A stretch of DNA of 64,000 bases from Streptomyces sp. MNU76 (GCF_020982545.1 NZ_JAJKLK010000003.1:1240001-1304000); one strand, 5' to 3'; shown: positions 44,900-53,572, counted from the stretch's first letter. The notes: generated from the letters alone by a model not told the origin. Numbers and translations: made by a program.

Positions 44900-44939
44900 T
44901 TCTGCTGTGGTTACGCGAGTTCTGCTGTGGTTACGCGAG
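44900..44939. repeat. 20-bp tandem duplication at the end of the DHDPS-like gene
   Basis: TTCTGCTGTGGTTACGCGAG is repeated exactly twice (44900-44919, 44920-44939). The right copy holds the last codons and TAA of the DHDPS-like gene; the left copy is a spare stop region before the epimerase gene. A recent slipped-strand duplication is the simplest explanation. Confidence 0.9.
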
Positions 44940-45827
44940 CCCCGCCGCGACGGCCTTCTCGGTGGCCGAGCGGATCACGGCCTCCTGCTCCGGCAGCAGT
45001 TCCACGCGCGGCGGACGGCAGCGTCCTCCGGGTCGGCCCACGATGTCCATCGACAGCTTGATCGCCTGCACGAACTCGACCTTGGAGTCCCAGCGCAGCA
45101 ACGGGTGCAACTGCGCGTAGAGGTCCTTGGCGGTGGCGAGGTCACCGTCCACCGCCGCGTGGTACAGCTCCACCGTCGCGGCGGGCAGCGCGTTCGGGTA
45201 GCCGGCCACCCAGCCCTTGGCGCCGGCCAGCGCCAGCTCCAGCAGGACGTCGTCCGCGCCGATCAACAGATCGAGGTCCGGGGCGAGTTCGGCGAGCTGG
45301 TAGGCCCGGCGGACATCGCCGGAGAACTCCTTCACGGCCCTGATGTACCCCTCGCCGTGCAGCTTGGCGAGCAGTTCGGGGACGAGGTCGACCTTGGTGT
45401 CGATGGGGTTGTTGTACGCCACGACCGGGACGCCGGCCTTCGCGACCTCGGCGTAGTGCGCGAGCACGGACCGCTCGTCGGCGCGGTAGGCGTTCGGCGG
45501 CAGCAGCATCACCGCCGCGCAGCCCGCGTCCCGCGCCTGCTCGGCCCAGCGCCGGGACTCGGCGGACCCGTACGCGGCGACACCCGGCATCACCCGCGCG
45601 CCGCCGATCGCGGCGACGGCCGTCTCGACGACCTTGGCGCGCTCCTCGGGCGTCAGCACCTGGTACTCGCCGAGCGAGCCGTTCGGTACGACACCGTCAC
45701 AGCCGTTCTCGACGAGCCAGGCGCAGTGCTCGGCGTACGCGTCGTGGTCGACGGAGAGATCGTCGCGGAGGGGGAGCGCGGTGGCGACGAGGACGCCGCG
45801 CCAGGGACGGTTCTCGGTGGTGGCCAT
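44931..45827 (-). CDS. DHDPS-family lyase, probable 1-pyrroline-4-hydroxy-2-carboxylate deaminase
   Basis: A 298-residue aldolase/deaminase of the DapA family. It has NGSLGEYQVLTPEERAKVVE, the Tyr of VAYNNP and the Schiff-base Lys in RAVKEFSGD. In hydroxyproline clusters this member deaminates the pyrroline product of cis-hydroxyproline oxidation to 2-oxoglutarate semialdehyde. ATG at 45827 follows AGAGGG. Other DapA-family roles (dihydrodipicolinate synthesis) are less likely in this context. Confidence 0.88.
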   Translation of the reverse strand: MATTENRPWRGVLVATALPLRDDLSVDHDAYAEHCAWLVENGCDGVVPNGSLGEYQVLTPEERAKVVETAVAAIGGARVMPGVAAYGSAESRRWAEQARDAGCAAVMLLPPNAYRADERSVLAHYAEVAKAGVPVVAYNNPIDTKVDLVPELLAKLHGEGYIRAVKEFSGDVRRAYQLAELAPDLDLLIGADDVLLELALAGAKGWVAGYPNALPAATVELYHAAVDGDLATAKDLYAQLHPLLRWDSKVEFVQAIKLSMDIVGRPGGRCRPPRVELLPEQEAVIRSATEKAVAAGLA

Positions 45828-45851
45828 GAGTGGGATGCCCTCTCCATGAGG

Positions 45852-45860
45852 TGTGACATA
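45852..45860. promoter_or_regulatory. TGTGACATA motif, candidate GntR site
   Basis: TGTGACATA lies 25 bases before the DHDPS-like start. Its exact reverse complement occurs at 48905-48913, 9 bases before the first gene of the oxidase operon. The two cluster promoters thus share a site; ATGTCACAY is near the GTnAC-type half sites of GntR/FCD proteins. Confidence 0.55.
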
Positions 45861-45869
45861 TCACTGGTG

Positions 45870-45917
45870 TGCGGTGGTGCGGTGGTGCGGTGGTGCGGTG
45901 GTGCGGTGGTGCGGTGG
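45870..45917. repeat. 8-bp tandem repeat, six copies
   Basis: TGCGGTGG is repeated six times without change (48 bases), followed by three GTCAG units. It lies in the 162-base gap between the FAD oxidase gene and the DHDPS-like gene, upstream of the latter. Its many GG steps could form folded DNA or RNA; copy number may vary. Confidence 0.9.
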
Positions 45918-45989
45918 TCGGGTCAGGTCAGGTCAGGTCCGGCGAGGGGCGTCGGGTGATGGGGCGCGCGTGCGCGTGTCGCGCGGGGC

Positions 45990-47444
45990 TCAGGGCGGGG
46001 CGCCGCCGTCGGGGTCCTCCTCGGAGTCGTCCTCGCTCTCGCCCGCCCGCGCCAGTACGCCCAACGGCACCGGCTGGGCGAACGGCCTTCGGGCGACGCC
46101 CGGTTCGCACCCGGCGATCCCCGCGACGGCGGGCCCGCACACCCGGCCCTGGCACCAGCCCATCCCGGCTCGGGTGAGCAGCTTCACCGTCCGGACGTCC
46201 CCGGCGCCCAGTTCCGCGACGGCCTCGCGGACGGCTCCGGCGTCGACCTCCTCGCACCGGCAGACGACCGTGTCGTCCGTGACCTGCTCGGTCCAGTGCG
46301 CAGGCGGGACGTACACGGAGTCGAGTACGGCGAAGAACTCCCGCAGTGCGGCACGGGACTTGGCGGCACCCGCCCACGCGGCCGGGGCCGGCACCCGCCC
46401 CCGGAGGCGGTCGGCGGCCGACCGTCCGGCGATGTGCCCCTCCGCGAGGGAGAGGACCGCGCCGCCGATCCCGGTGGTCTCGCCCGCCGCCCATACGCCC
46501 GGCACATCGGTGCGCTGCTCCTCGTCGACCCACACACGTGGGCCGGTGGACTCGAGCCGGCAGCCGAGCGCCTCGGCGAGGTCGGTGTGCGGGAGCAGGC
46601 CGTGCCCGACGGCGAGCGTGTCGCAGGGGACGCGCCGGCCGGTCCCGCGCCGGACCCGGCCCTCGGTGTCGAGCGCGGCGACGGTCACGGCCTCCAACCG
46701 GTCAGCGCCGTGCGCCTCGACGACGGTGTGCCGGACGAGGGTCCGTACCCGGCGGCGCAGCAACTCGACCGCGTACCCGGCCCCTTCGGCGAGTTTGTCA
46801 GCGCGGCCGGCCAGCGCCCCGGCCCGTCGTGCCAGGGCCTTGGGGTCGGCGGACTCCACCAGCGCGGCCACCGTGACCCCCGCCGCCGCGAGCCCGGTTG
46901 CCACCGGCAGCAGCAAAGGGCCGGTCCCGGCGACGACCGCCGTACGGCCCGACACCGCGAGCGTGCCCTTCAGCATGGCCTGCGCGCCCCCGGCGGTGAC
47001 CACGCCCGGCAGGGTCCAGCCGGGGAAGGGCAGCACCTTCTCGTAGCTTCCGGTCGCGAGCAGGACGGCGTCCGCGCGCACCTCCACGGGCCGCTCCCGG
47101 TCGGGCCCGAGCAGCGCGTGCACGGTGAAGCGCCCAGAGCCCTCGGAGCGCCGCTCCACGCACCACACATGGTGGTCCGGGAGGTGGGTGACGCGTCCGG
47201 CGGCCACCTCCCGGGCGAGGCCGTCGCGCAGCCGCTGCCAGGTGCGCCACTGATGGTGCAGGGCCTGCGGGCGCCGGGCGCCGAGCGCGGCCGCGGGCTG
47301 CCGGTAGAACTGGCCGCCGGCTGCCCGGCCGGCGTCGACCACGGTGACCCGCACGCCTCGACCGGCCGCCGCCAGGGCCGCGGCGAGGCCCGCGGGGCCG
47401 GCGCCGACGATCGCCAGCCGGGGCGGCCCGGGTTCAGTGCTCAT
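45990..47444 (-). CDS. FAD-dependent oxidoreductase subunit (hydroxyproline/opine oxidase type)
   Basis: A 484-residue flavoprotein with FAD motif GAGPAGLAAALAAAGRG at the start and a second nucleotide fold (VVAGTGPLLLPVATGLAAAG). The C-terminal part has a CxxE-like metal site (VVCRCEEVDAG) and GWCQGRVCGP, characteristic of the large alpha subunit of multi-subunit hydroxyproline or octopine oxidases. It works with the 2Fe-2S protein and the second FAD protein upstream to oxidise cis-4-hydroxy-D-proline. ATG at 47444; overlaps the 2Fe-2S gene by 11 bases. Confidence 0.88.
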   Translation of the reverse strand: MSTEPGPPRLAIVGAGPAGLAAALAAAGRGVRVTVVDAGRAAGGQFYRQPAAALGARRPQALHHQWRTWQRLRDGLAREVAAGRVTHLPDHHVWCVERRSEGSGRFTVHALLGPDRERPVEVRADAVLLATGSYEKVLPFPGWTLPGVVTAGGAQAMLKGTLAVSGRTAVVAGTGPLLLPVATGLAAAGVTVAALVESADPKALARRAGALAGRADKLAEGAGYAVELLRRRVRTLVRHTVVEAHGADRLEAVTVAALDTEGRVRRGTGRRVPCDTLAVGHGLLPHTDLAEALGCRLESTGPRVWVDEEQRTDVPGVWAAGETTGIGGAVLSLAEGHIAGRSAADRLRGRVPAPAAWAGAAKSRAALREFFAVLDSVYVPPAHWTEQVTDDTVVCRCEEVDAGAVREAVAELGAGDVRTVKLLTRAGMGWCQGRVCGPAVAGIAGCEPGVARRPFAQPVPLGVLARAGESEDDSEEDPDGGAPP

Positions 47445-47733
47445 GGCCGGTGCCCTCCTGGGTGCGGATCGCATCGCCCGGCCGGACCGGAACCAGACAA
47501 GCCCGTTGATTGGGGCGCTCGTTGACGGTGACCAGGCAGTCGAAGCAGACACCGATGCCGCAGAAGATCCCGCGCGGTCGCCCCGCGCCCCTCGTGCTGC
47601 GCCAGGACGTCACGCCGACGGCCCAGAGCGTGGCCGCGACCGTCTGGCCCGGAAGTGCCTCCAGCTCACGCCCGTCGAGGGTGACGGTGAAGGCGGGCCC
47701 CGGTTCCGCCCGGGCCAGTTCCCGTGGGTTCAC
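47434..47733 (-). CDS. (2Fe-2S)-binding subunit of the same oxidase
   Basis: A 99-residue ferredoxin-like protein with the four-cysteine pattern FCGIGVCFDC and later AC in PNQRACL. This is the typical short 2Fe-2S subunit of sarcosine/hydroxyproline-type oxidases. It starts with GTG at 47733, overlapping the upstream flavoprotein stop (GTGA), and links the electron flow between the two flavoproteins. Confidence 0.9.
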   Translation of the reverse strand: MNPRELARAEPGPAFTVTLDGRELEALPGQTVAATLWAVGVTSWRSTRGAGRPRGIFCGIGVCFDCLVTVNERPNQRACLVPVRPGDAIRTQEGTGHEH

Positions 47734-48896
47734 GCCACATCCCCCTCGTGCTCCGCGAACCGGTCCGGGCGGAACGGCGCGAGATCCAGCTCGGGCGTCG
47801 CGCCCCCGAGCACCTGGGCGATCAGCTGCCCGGTCCCGGTCGCGAGCCCGATCCCGGCACCCTCGTGCCCGCAGGCGTGGAACAGGCCCGGCACCCGCGG
47901 GTCCGGCCCGATCGCGGGCAGATGGTCCGGCATGTAGGGCCGGAAGCCGACGTACGTCCGCATCGCGCACACCTCCTCCAGGAACGGGAACAGCCGGGTG
48001 GCGCCCGCCGCCAGGGCCCGTACGACGGGGAGCGAGAACGACCGGTCGAAGCCGACCCGTTCGCGGCTCGCGCCGATCAGCACGGGTCCGGCGGCCGTGC
48101 CCTCCACCACGGGGGAGGTCTGGAGCGCCGCCGAGTCGCTGGCCACGTCGGCCACGTAGTCGGCGGCGTACACCTTGTGCCGCACCATCGGTGGCAGTGG
48201 TTCGGTGACGAGTACGAAGCCGCGCCGGGGGAGGACCGGAAGGCGCACACCGGCGAGCGCGGCCAGTTCGCCGCCCCAGGTGCCGGCGGCGTTCACCAGC
48301 GCTGGGGCGTGGACGTCTCCCCGGTCGGTCCGCACGCCCCGCACGGCACCGGACCGTGTGCGCAGCACCCCGGTCACGGTCCTGCCGGTGAACAGCCGGG
48401 CCCCGGAGGCCCGTACGAGGTGGGCGGCGGCCAGGGTGGGCATGACCTGGGCGTCCTGGGGGTAGTGGATGCCGCCCGCGAGGCCGGGCGCCAAGTGGGG
48501 TTCCAGGTCGGTCAGTTGTCCGTCGGTGACGGTGAACGCCGCCACCCCGGCCGCGCGTTGCCCGGCGGCGAACCGCTCCAGCGCGGCCAGGCCCTCCGGC
48601 GCGGACGCCACGACGACCCCACCCTTGGCCTCGTACTCGAACGCCTTTCCCAGACCCGGCTCGGCGGCCAGCTCGGCCCACAGGCGGTTTGACAGTAGGG
48701 CGAGTTCGAGCTCGGGACCGGGTTCCTTGTCGGAGACCAGGATGTTGCCCTCGCCGGCACCCGTCGTGCCGCCGGCCACCGGGCCGCGGTCCACCACGAC
48801 GACGTCCAGACCCGCACGGGCCGCGTACAGGGCGCAGGCCGCGCCCACCATTCCCGCGCCCACCACCACGACGTCGCAGGTCAGTCGCTCGGTCAC
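47730..48896 (-). CDS. FAD-dependent amine oxidase subunit (D-hydroxyproline dehydrogenase type)
   Basis: A 388-residue DAO-family flavoprotein with DVVVVGAGMVGAACALYAAR at the N terminus and GLFHACGHEGAGIGLATGTG at the C-terminal FAD contact. Members act on sarcosine, D-amino acids or D-hydroxyproline. As the first gene of the oxidase operon and in a cluster with epimerase and deaminase, cis-4-hydroxy-D-proline is the likely substrate. The promoter region carries the TATGTCACA motif. Confidence 0.9.
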   Translation of the reverse strand: MTERLTCDVVVVGAGMVGAACALYAARAGLDVVVVDRGPVAGGTTGAGEGNILVSDKEPGPELELALLSNRLWAELAAEPGLGKAFEYEAKGGVVVASAPEGLAALERFAAGQRAAGVAAFTVTDGQLTDLEPHLAPGLAGGIHYPQDAQVMPTLAAAHLVRASGARLFTGRTVTGVLRTRSGAVRGVRTDRGDVHAPALVNAAGTWGGELAALAGVRLPVLPRRGFVLVTEPLPPMVRHKVYAADYVADVASDSAALQTSPVVEGTAAGPVLIGASRERVGFDRSFSLPVVRALAAGATRLFPFLEEVCAMRTYVGFRPYMPDHLPAIGPDPRVPGLFHACGHEGAGIGLATGTGQLIAQVLGGATPELDLAPFRPDRFAEHEGDVA

Positions 48897-48904
48897 GCCA
48901 GTAC

Positions 48905-48914
48905 TATGTCACAT
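48905..48914. promoter_or_regulatory. TATGTCACA motif, candidate GntR site
   Basis: TATGTCACAT (48905-48914) holds the palindrome ATGT-C-ACAT and is the reverse complement, over nine bases, of the motif at 45852-45860. It is just upstream of the oxidase operon. Confidence 0.55.
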
Positions 48915-48931
48915 GGCGCTACGGCGCGGTA

Positions 48932-49340
48932 TACCCCGGCAACGGGTCCCGGGCCCCCTGCCCCGGCGGGCGGCGAGGGCCACACGAGTCACGGGGCAAC
49001 TCTTCGGCGCCGCGCCGAGCCGCGAACGGCGGGTTGATGCCCTTCGCGATCGCCGCCGCGTCCTTCTCCGCCGTGAGCGGTCTGATCGTTCCGCCGACGG
49101 CCCGGGTCTGCTCCGGCTTCCCCCGGCTCTTCGCCGGGGGCGACGGCGCGGATGGCGTGCAGCGTGCCGAAGTAGTCGACCTCGATCATCTGCGGGAGAC
49201 CTCGTCCGGCAGGTCGAGGAAGTGGCCCGGGCGGGCGAGCCCCGCCGGTCCGGTCGGCGACGTCCGCGGCCCGCGCGGCGACCGTGCCCGGCGCACCATG
49301 GTGACGATGACGTGAGCCGAACTGACCTCCATGGGCGGTG
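48932..49340 (-). pseudogene. Decayed SDR gene
   Basis: Pieces of a short-chain dehydrogenase of the ketosphinganine reductase-like kind appear in three frames: SSAHVIVTMVRRA, then PGHFLDLPDEVSR, then MIEVDYFGTLHAIRAV, then KPEQTRAVGGTIRPLTAEKD and AAAIAKGIN. The SSxxxxxYxxxK catalytic stretch between HAIRAV and KPEQ is missing. No continuous frame remains, so this is a pseudogene with an internal deletion. Confidence 0.65.
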
Positions 49341-49383
49341 TTCCGCAGTGTCATGGCGGGGAGCGTAGGGGCCGGAGCGGCGA

Positions 49384-49701
49384 TCAGAGCCCGAGCCCCT
49401 GCACCATCTCGTCGACGACCACCCGGCAGCGGGGCAGGGGCCGCCGGTCCGCTCGCGCCGGTGCCACGTCGTCACCGGAGGCCCGGTTGGCCTGGTCGGC
49501 CTGGTCCGTTCGGTCGGCGCGGCCCGTCGGATCCGTCGGCGCCACGACCGGGATCTCCCGCAGCCACTGCCGTACGACCCCCACGGGCAGGCCGTGGCGG
49601 TGCGCGGCCTCCCGCGCCGTGATCCTGCCGGAGAGGATGTCCGCGAGGGTACGGATCCGTTCGGTCGGGGAGATGTCCGAGGCTTTCGCGGAAGCGTTCA
49701 A
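49384..49701 (-). CDS. Helix-turn-helix protein of unknown function
   Basis: A 105-residue protein with a predicted N-terminal helix-turn-helix (ADILSGRITAREAAHRHGLP, then VGVVRQWLREI), like the DNA-binding part of transposase-type or DUF1153 proteins, and a charged, disordered middle. TTG at 49701 follows GGAAAGGAC; an upstream GTG near 49734 is possible. Function unknown; it sits next to a pseudogene. Confidence 0.6.
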   Translation of the reverse strand: MNASAKASDISPTERIRTLADILSGRITAREAAHRHGLPVGVVRQWLREIPVVAPTDPTGRADRTDQADQANRASGDDVAPARADRRPLPRCRVVVDEMVQGLGL

Positions 49702-50084
49702 GAGCCGGTCCTTTCCGTGGACGTTCACCGATGGTCGCGGTAGAGCCGTCGGTGTTTCGTACGCGCCGTCGGCGCTCGACCATGGTGCGCGGTGCTCCGG
49801 ACGTGGTGCGCGGTGCTCGGAACAGGGGTCGTGTGCAGCTTCCGGTCGTGCGGGGGAGCGGTCCTTGCCGTCGCGTGGCCCGCTACCGTCCGGAAAGTGA
49901 AGACCCTCGTTCACCCCCACCCCCACCCCACCGTCCGCCCCAGACCCGTGTCACCCTTTCGGCCGAGTACGGGCTGGACCCACGGCACTCCTCCCGCGCG
50001 CAAGTCCGCCACGACCGGGACTCGCGGGAACTCGAACGCCCCACCCCGCATGCCGCGCGCCCTCGGTCCCCCGACACTGACCCC
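49702..50084. promoter_or_regulatory. Divergent gap with a 15-bp direct repeat
   Basis: A 383-base region between divergent genes. TGGTGCGCGGTGCTC occurs at 49783-49797 and again at 49804-49818 (21-base period, two helical turns). No gene with normal codon bias is seen. The repeat could be a regulatory site for either neighbour. Confidence 0.6.
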
Positions 50085-51950
50085 ATGCCAGGACAGCCCA
50101 GCCGCATCGAGGAATACGCCCTGATCGGCGATCTCCTCAGCGCCGCCCTCGTCGGCAAGGACGGCAGCATCGACTGGCTCTGCCTCCCCCGCTTCGACTC
50201 GCCCGCCTGCTTCGCCGCCCTGCTCGGCGACGAGGACAACGGACGCTGGCGCATCGCCCCCGCCGACGAGAACGGCCCCTACGCCCGCCGCCGCTACCGG
50301 GACGACACGGCGATCCTGGAGACGGAGTGGGAGACCACCGCCGGCCAGGTCCTGGTCACCGACTTCATGCCGTGCCGCAAGACCGGCGCCCCCAGCGTCG
50401 TACGCATCGTGGAAGGGCTCTCCGGCACCGTCGACATGCGGATGGACCTGCGGCTCCGCTTCGACTACGGCCGGGTCCTGCCCTGGATGCGCCGCCGGGG
50501 CGGCGCGCTGACGGGCACCGCCGGACCCGAGTCGGTGTGGCTGCGCACCCCCGTGCGGCCGGTCGGCCACGGCACGGCCCACACCGCCGTGTTCCCGGTC
50601 GCGGCGGGCGAACGGATCCCCTTCGTGCTGACCTGGCATCCCTCCCACCTGTCCGCACCACACCCGGTGGACCCCTTCGAGGCACTGCGCAGCACCGAGT
50701 CGTACTGGCGCCGCTGGCTGCGCAGACTCACCTACGACGGGCCCTACCGTGACGCCGTCGCCCGCTCCCTGATCACGCTCAAGGCCCTGACGTACCAGCC
50801 GACCGGCGGCATCGTCGCCGCGCCGACCACATCCCTGCCGGAGGAGATCGGCGGCGTACGGAACTGGGACTACCGGTTCTGCTGGCTGCGGGACGCGGGC
50901 ATGACGCTGGAGGCCCTGCTGCGCAGCGGTTTCAAGGCCGAGGCGGACGCCTGGCGCGCCTGGCTGGAGCGGGCGGTGGCGGGGCGGCCCGAGGACGTGC
51001 AGATCATGTACGGCATCGCGGGGGAGCGGCGGCTCACCGAGTGGGAGGCCGACTGGCTGCCGGGCTACGAGGGGTCGCGCCCGGTGCGGATCGGCAACGC
51101 CGCCGCCGGGCAGCGGCAGCTCGACGTGCCCGGTGAGGTGATGGACGCGATCCATCTGTCGATCGGCTGCGGGCTGCGCCCGCGCAAGCATCTGGTGTCG
51201 CTCCAGGCGGTGTTCCTGGAGCACCTGGAGCGGGCCTGGACCGAGCCCGACCAGGGGCTGTGGGAGATGCGCGGCGCCCCCCGCCATTACACGCACTCCA
51301 AGGTGATGTGCTGGGTCGCCTTCGACCGGGCGGTCCGGCTGGCGGAGGCGCACGGCCGTCCCGGTCCGGTGGGGAGGTGGCGCGAGGTCCGTGACCGCAT
51401 CCACCGTGAGGTCTGCGAGCGGGCCTACGACCCGGAGCGGAACACCTTCACCCAGTCGTACGGCTCCCGGGAACTCGACGCCGCGCTGCTGCAGATCCCT
51501 CAGACCGGCTTCCTGCCGCCGGACGACCCGCGGGTGATCGGCACCGTCGAGGCCGTGCAGCGCGAACTCCTCTCGGACGGGCTGGTGGCCCGTTACTCGG
51601 CGGGTGCCGCCGACTCGCCGGACGGCCTCGTCGGTGGCGAGGGCGCCTTCCTCGCCTGCTCCTTCTGGCTCGCGGACGCCCTGCTGGTGATCGGCCGGGA
51701 GGACGAGGCCCGCGCGCTGTACGAACGGCTGCTGGAACTGCGCAACGACGTCGGACTGCTCGCCGAGGAGTACGACCCCCGTGCCCGCCGCCAACTGGGC
51801 AACTTCCCGCAGGCGTTCACCCACGTCCCGCTGATCCGGGTCGCCTACGAGCTCGACCTGCACGCCCCGCACGCCCGCCGCGAGGACCCGAGGAAACCCC
51901 AGGACGTCCACCCCTCGGACGAGGCGACCAATTCCCGGACAGCCTCCTGA
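50085..51950 (+). CDS. Glycoside hydrolase family 15 (glucoamylase/trehalase-like)
   Basis: A 621-residue GH15 enzyme. The N-terminal beta domain starts with RIEEYALIGDLLSAALVGKD and DGSIDWLCLPRFDSPACFAA; the (alpha/alpha)6 domain has RNWDYRFCWLRDAGMTLEAL, the acid Glu in QGLWEMRG and the base Glu in GEGAFLACSFWLADAL. No signal peptide, so it is cytoplasmic, like actinobacterial trehalases and dextran/glucan enzymes of this family. Likely it hydrolyses alpha-glucosides such as trehalose. The ATG at 50085 gives the family N terminus. Confidence 0.92.
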   Translation: MPGQPSRIEEYALIGDLLSAALVGKDGSIDWLCLPRFDSPACFAALLGDEDNGRWRIAPADENGPYARRRYRDDTAILETEWETTAGQVLVTDFMPCRKTGAPSVVRIVEGLSGTVDMRMDLRLRFDYGRVLPWMRRRGGALTGTAGPESVWLRTPVRPVGHGTAHTAVFPVAAGERIPFVLTWHPSHLSAPHPVDPFEALRSTESYWRRWLRRLTYDGPYRDAVARSLITLKALTYQPTGGIVAAPTTSLPEEIGGVRNWDYRFCWLRDAGMTLEALLRSGFKAEADAWRAWLERAVAGRPEDVQIMYGIAGERRLTEWEADWLPGYEGSRPVRIGNAAAGQRQLDVPGEVMDAIHLSIGCGLRPRKHLVSLQAVFLEHLERAWTEPDQGLWEMRGAPRHYTHSKVMCWVAFDRAVRLAEAHGRPGPVGRWREVRDRIHREVCERAYDPERNTFTQSYGSRELDAALLQIPQTGFLPPDDPRVIGTVEAVQRELLSDGLVARYSAGAADSPDGLVGGEGAFLACSFWLADALLVIGREDEARALYERLLELRNDVGLLAEEYDPRARRQLGNFPQAFTHVPLIRVAYELDLHAPHARREDPRKPQDVHPSDEATNSRTAS

Positions 51951-52102
51951 CGCGGGGCGTGGGCGGCTCGCCACTCCAGGGGCGGTCCCTTCTGCCGGCG
52001 TCCCGCCTGCACATCCATCTGCTGCGCGTCTGCAGGCACCTCCCGGGAGCGGGTCGTCCCACCGTCGGCCGGGTCTGGGCACCGTCCGCGACCTCGCCGC
52101 AT

Positions 52103-52119
52103 ACTGACATTCCGTCAGT
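52103..52119. promoter_or_regulatory. ACTGAC dyad upstream of the amidohydrolase
   Basis: ACTGAC-ATTCC-GTCAGT is a perfect 17-base inverted repeat, 34 bases before the amidohydrolase start. It resembles TetR-type operators, but no regulator gene is adjacent. Confidence 0.6.
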
Positions 52120-52152
52120 TTTCAGCGGAACCCACCTCTGGGAGGAACGGCG

Positions 52153-53523
52153 ATGACCACACGGATGCCACGGATGCTCCTGCGCTCGGGCCATGTCGTC
52201 ACCATGGACCCGGCCATCGGTGACCTGCCGCGGGGTGACATCCTCATCGAGGACGGCACGATCACGGCGGTCGAGCCGCACATCGACGCGGACGTGGACG
52301 CCGAGGTGCTCGACATGACCGGCCGCATCGTCATCCCCGGCTTCGTCGACACCCACCGCCACACCTGGGAGGCGCCGATCCGCGGCTGCGCCCCCGACGC
52401 CACCCTCGACGACTACTTCGTCGACGTCCTCGACACCTTCGCGCCCGTCTACACCCCCGAGGACGTGTACGCGGGCAACCTGGCGGGCACCCTGGAGTGC
52501 CTCAACGCGGGCATCACCACCCTCGTCGACTGGTCCCACATCAACAACACGCCCGAGCACCCGGACGCCGCGATCCAGGCGCTGTCGGAGACCGGCATCC
52601 GGGCCCAGTACGCGTACGGCAGCGCCAACACCTCCCTCGCCGACTACTGGTTCGACAGCAAGATCGCGGTACCCGGCGACGACGTACGCCGCGTCCGCGC
52701 CGAGCACTTCGCCTCCGACGGCGGCCTCCTCACCATGGCCCTGGCCACCCGGGGCCCCGGCTTCTGCACCGACGACGTGGTCCAGCGGGAGTGGGGACTC
52801 GCCCGCGAGCTGGGCATCCCGATCACCGTGCACGTCGCCATGGGCCGCCTGGCCGGACGCTTCGGCATGGTCAGGCGGCTGCACCAGATGGGCCTGCTCG
52901 GGCCCGACACGACCTACGTCCACTGTTGCCACCTCGGTGAGGACGAGTGGCGGATGGTGGCCGACAGCGGGGGGACGGTCTCCATCGCCGCCCAGGTGGA
53001 GACCCAGATGGGGCACGGCTGGCCGCCGGTCATGCAGGCGATCGAACACGGGCTGCGGCCGTCCTTGAGCATCGACGTCGTCACCACCGTGCCCGGCGAC
53101 ATGTTCACCCAGATCCGCGCCGCCTTCGCTGCCGAACGGGCCCGGGTCAACGCCGACTGCTGGCACGCCAACCTGCCGGTCCCGAACACCATGTTGACGG
53201 CACGTCAGATGCTGGAGATCGCCACGGTCAACGGCGCCCATGTGGCCGGTCTGGAGGACCGTACCGGCTCCCTCACCCCCGGCAAGCGCGCCGATGTCGT
53301 CGCCCTCGACGCCACCGCCCTCAACATGGTGCCCGTGCACGACGCCACCGCCGCCGTGACGCTCAGCGCGGACGTCTCCAACGTCGACACGGTCATCGTC
53401 GACGGCGTGATCCACAAGCGGGACGGCAGGCTGCTCGCCGACGTCGGCCGGGCCCGTCGCCTGGTCGAGGAGTCACGCGACCGGCTGCTCGCGGCCGTGG
53501 CGGCCAAGAAGAGCGCCACCTGA
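52153..53523 (+). CDS. Amidohydrolase-family (cytosine deaminase-like) metal hydrolase
   Basis: A 456-residue amidohydrolase with metal motif VDTHRHTWEAP (HxH), later HVAMG, HCCHLGEDEW and an Asp in LSIDVVTTVPG. The subgroup includes chlorohydrolases, cytosine deaminase and N-acyl hydrolases; SITPGKRADVVALDA-like ending is typical. The substrate is unknown, perhaps an N-heterocycle. ATG at 52153 follows GGGAGGAA. No pathway partner is adjacent; a hairpin terminator closes the gene. Confidence 0.88.
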   Translation: MTTRMPRMLLRSGHVVTMDPAIGDLPRGDILIEDGTITAVEPHIDADVDAEVLDMTGRIVIPGFVDTHRHTWEAPIRGCAPDATLDDYFVDVLDTFAPVYTPEDVYAGNLAGTLECLNAGITTLVDWSHINNTPEHPDAAIQALSETGIRAQYAYGSANTSLADYWFDSKIAVPGDDVRRVRAEHFASDGGLLTMALATRGPGFCTDDVVQREWGLARELGIPITVHVAMGRLAGRFGMVRRLHQMGLLGPDTTYVHCCHLGEDEWRMVADSGGTVSIAAQVETQMGHGWPPVMQAIEHGLRPSLSIDVVTTVPGDMFTQIRAAFAAERARVNADCWHANLPVPNTMLTARQMLEIATVNGAHVAGLEDRTGSLTPGKRADVVALDATALNMVPVHDATAAVTLSADVSNVDTVIVDGVIHKRDGRLLADVGRARRLVEESRDRLLAAVAAKKSAT

Positions 53524-53572
53524 CGGAACAGCCACGCGACACCATGTGACACCAGGCGACACGCGACGCGCC

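Noticed and set aside
45870..45935. Tandem repeats read as a CRISPR array
   Set aside because: Units are 8 and 5 bases without unique spacers, and no cas genes are present. It is a minisatellite.
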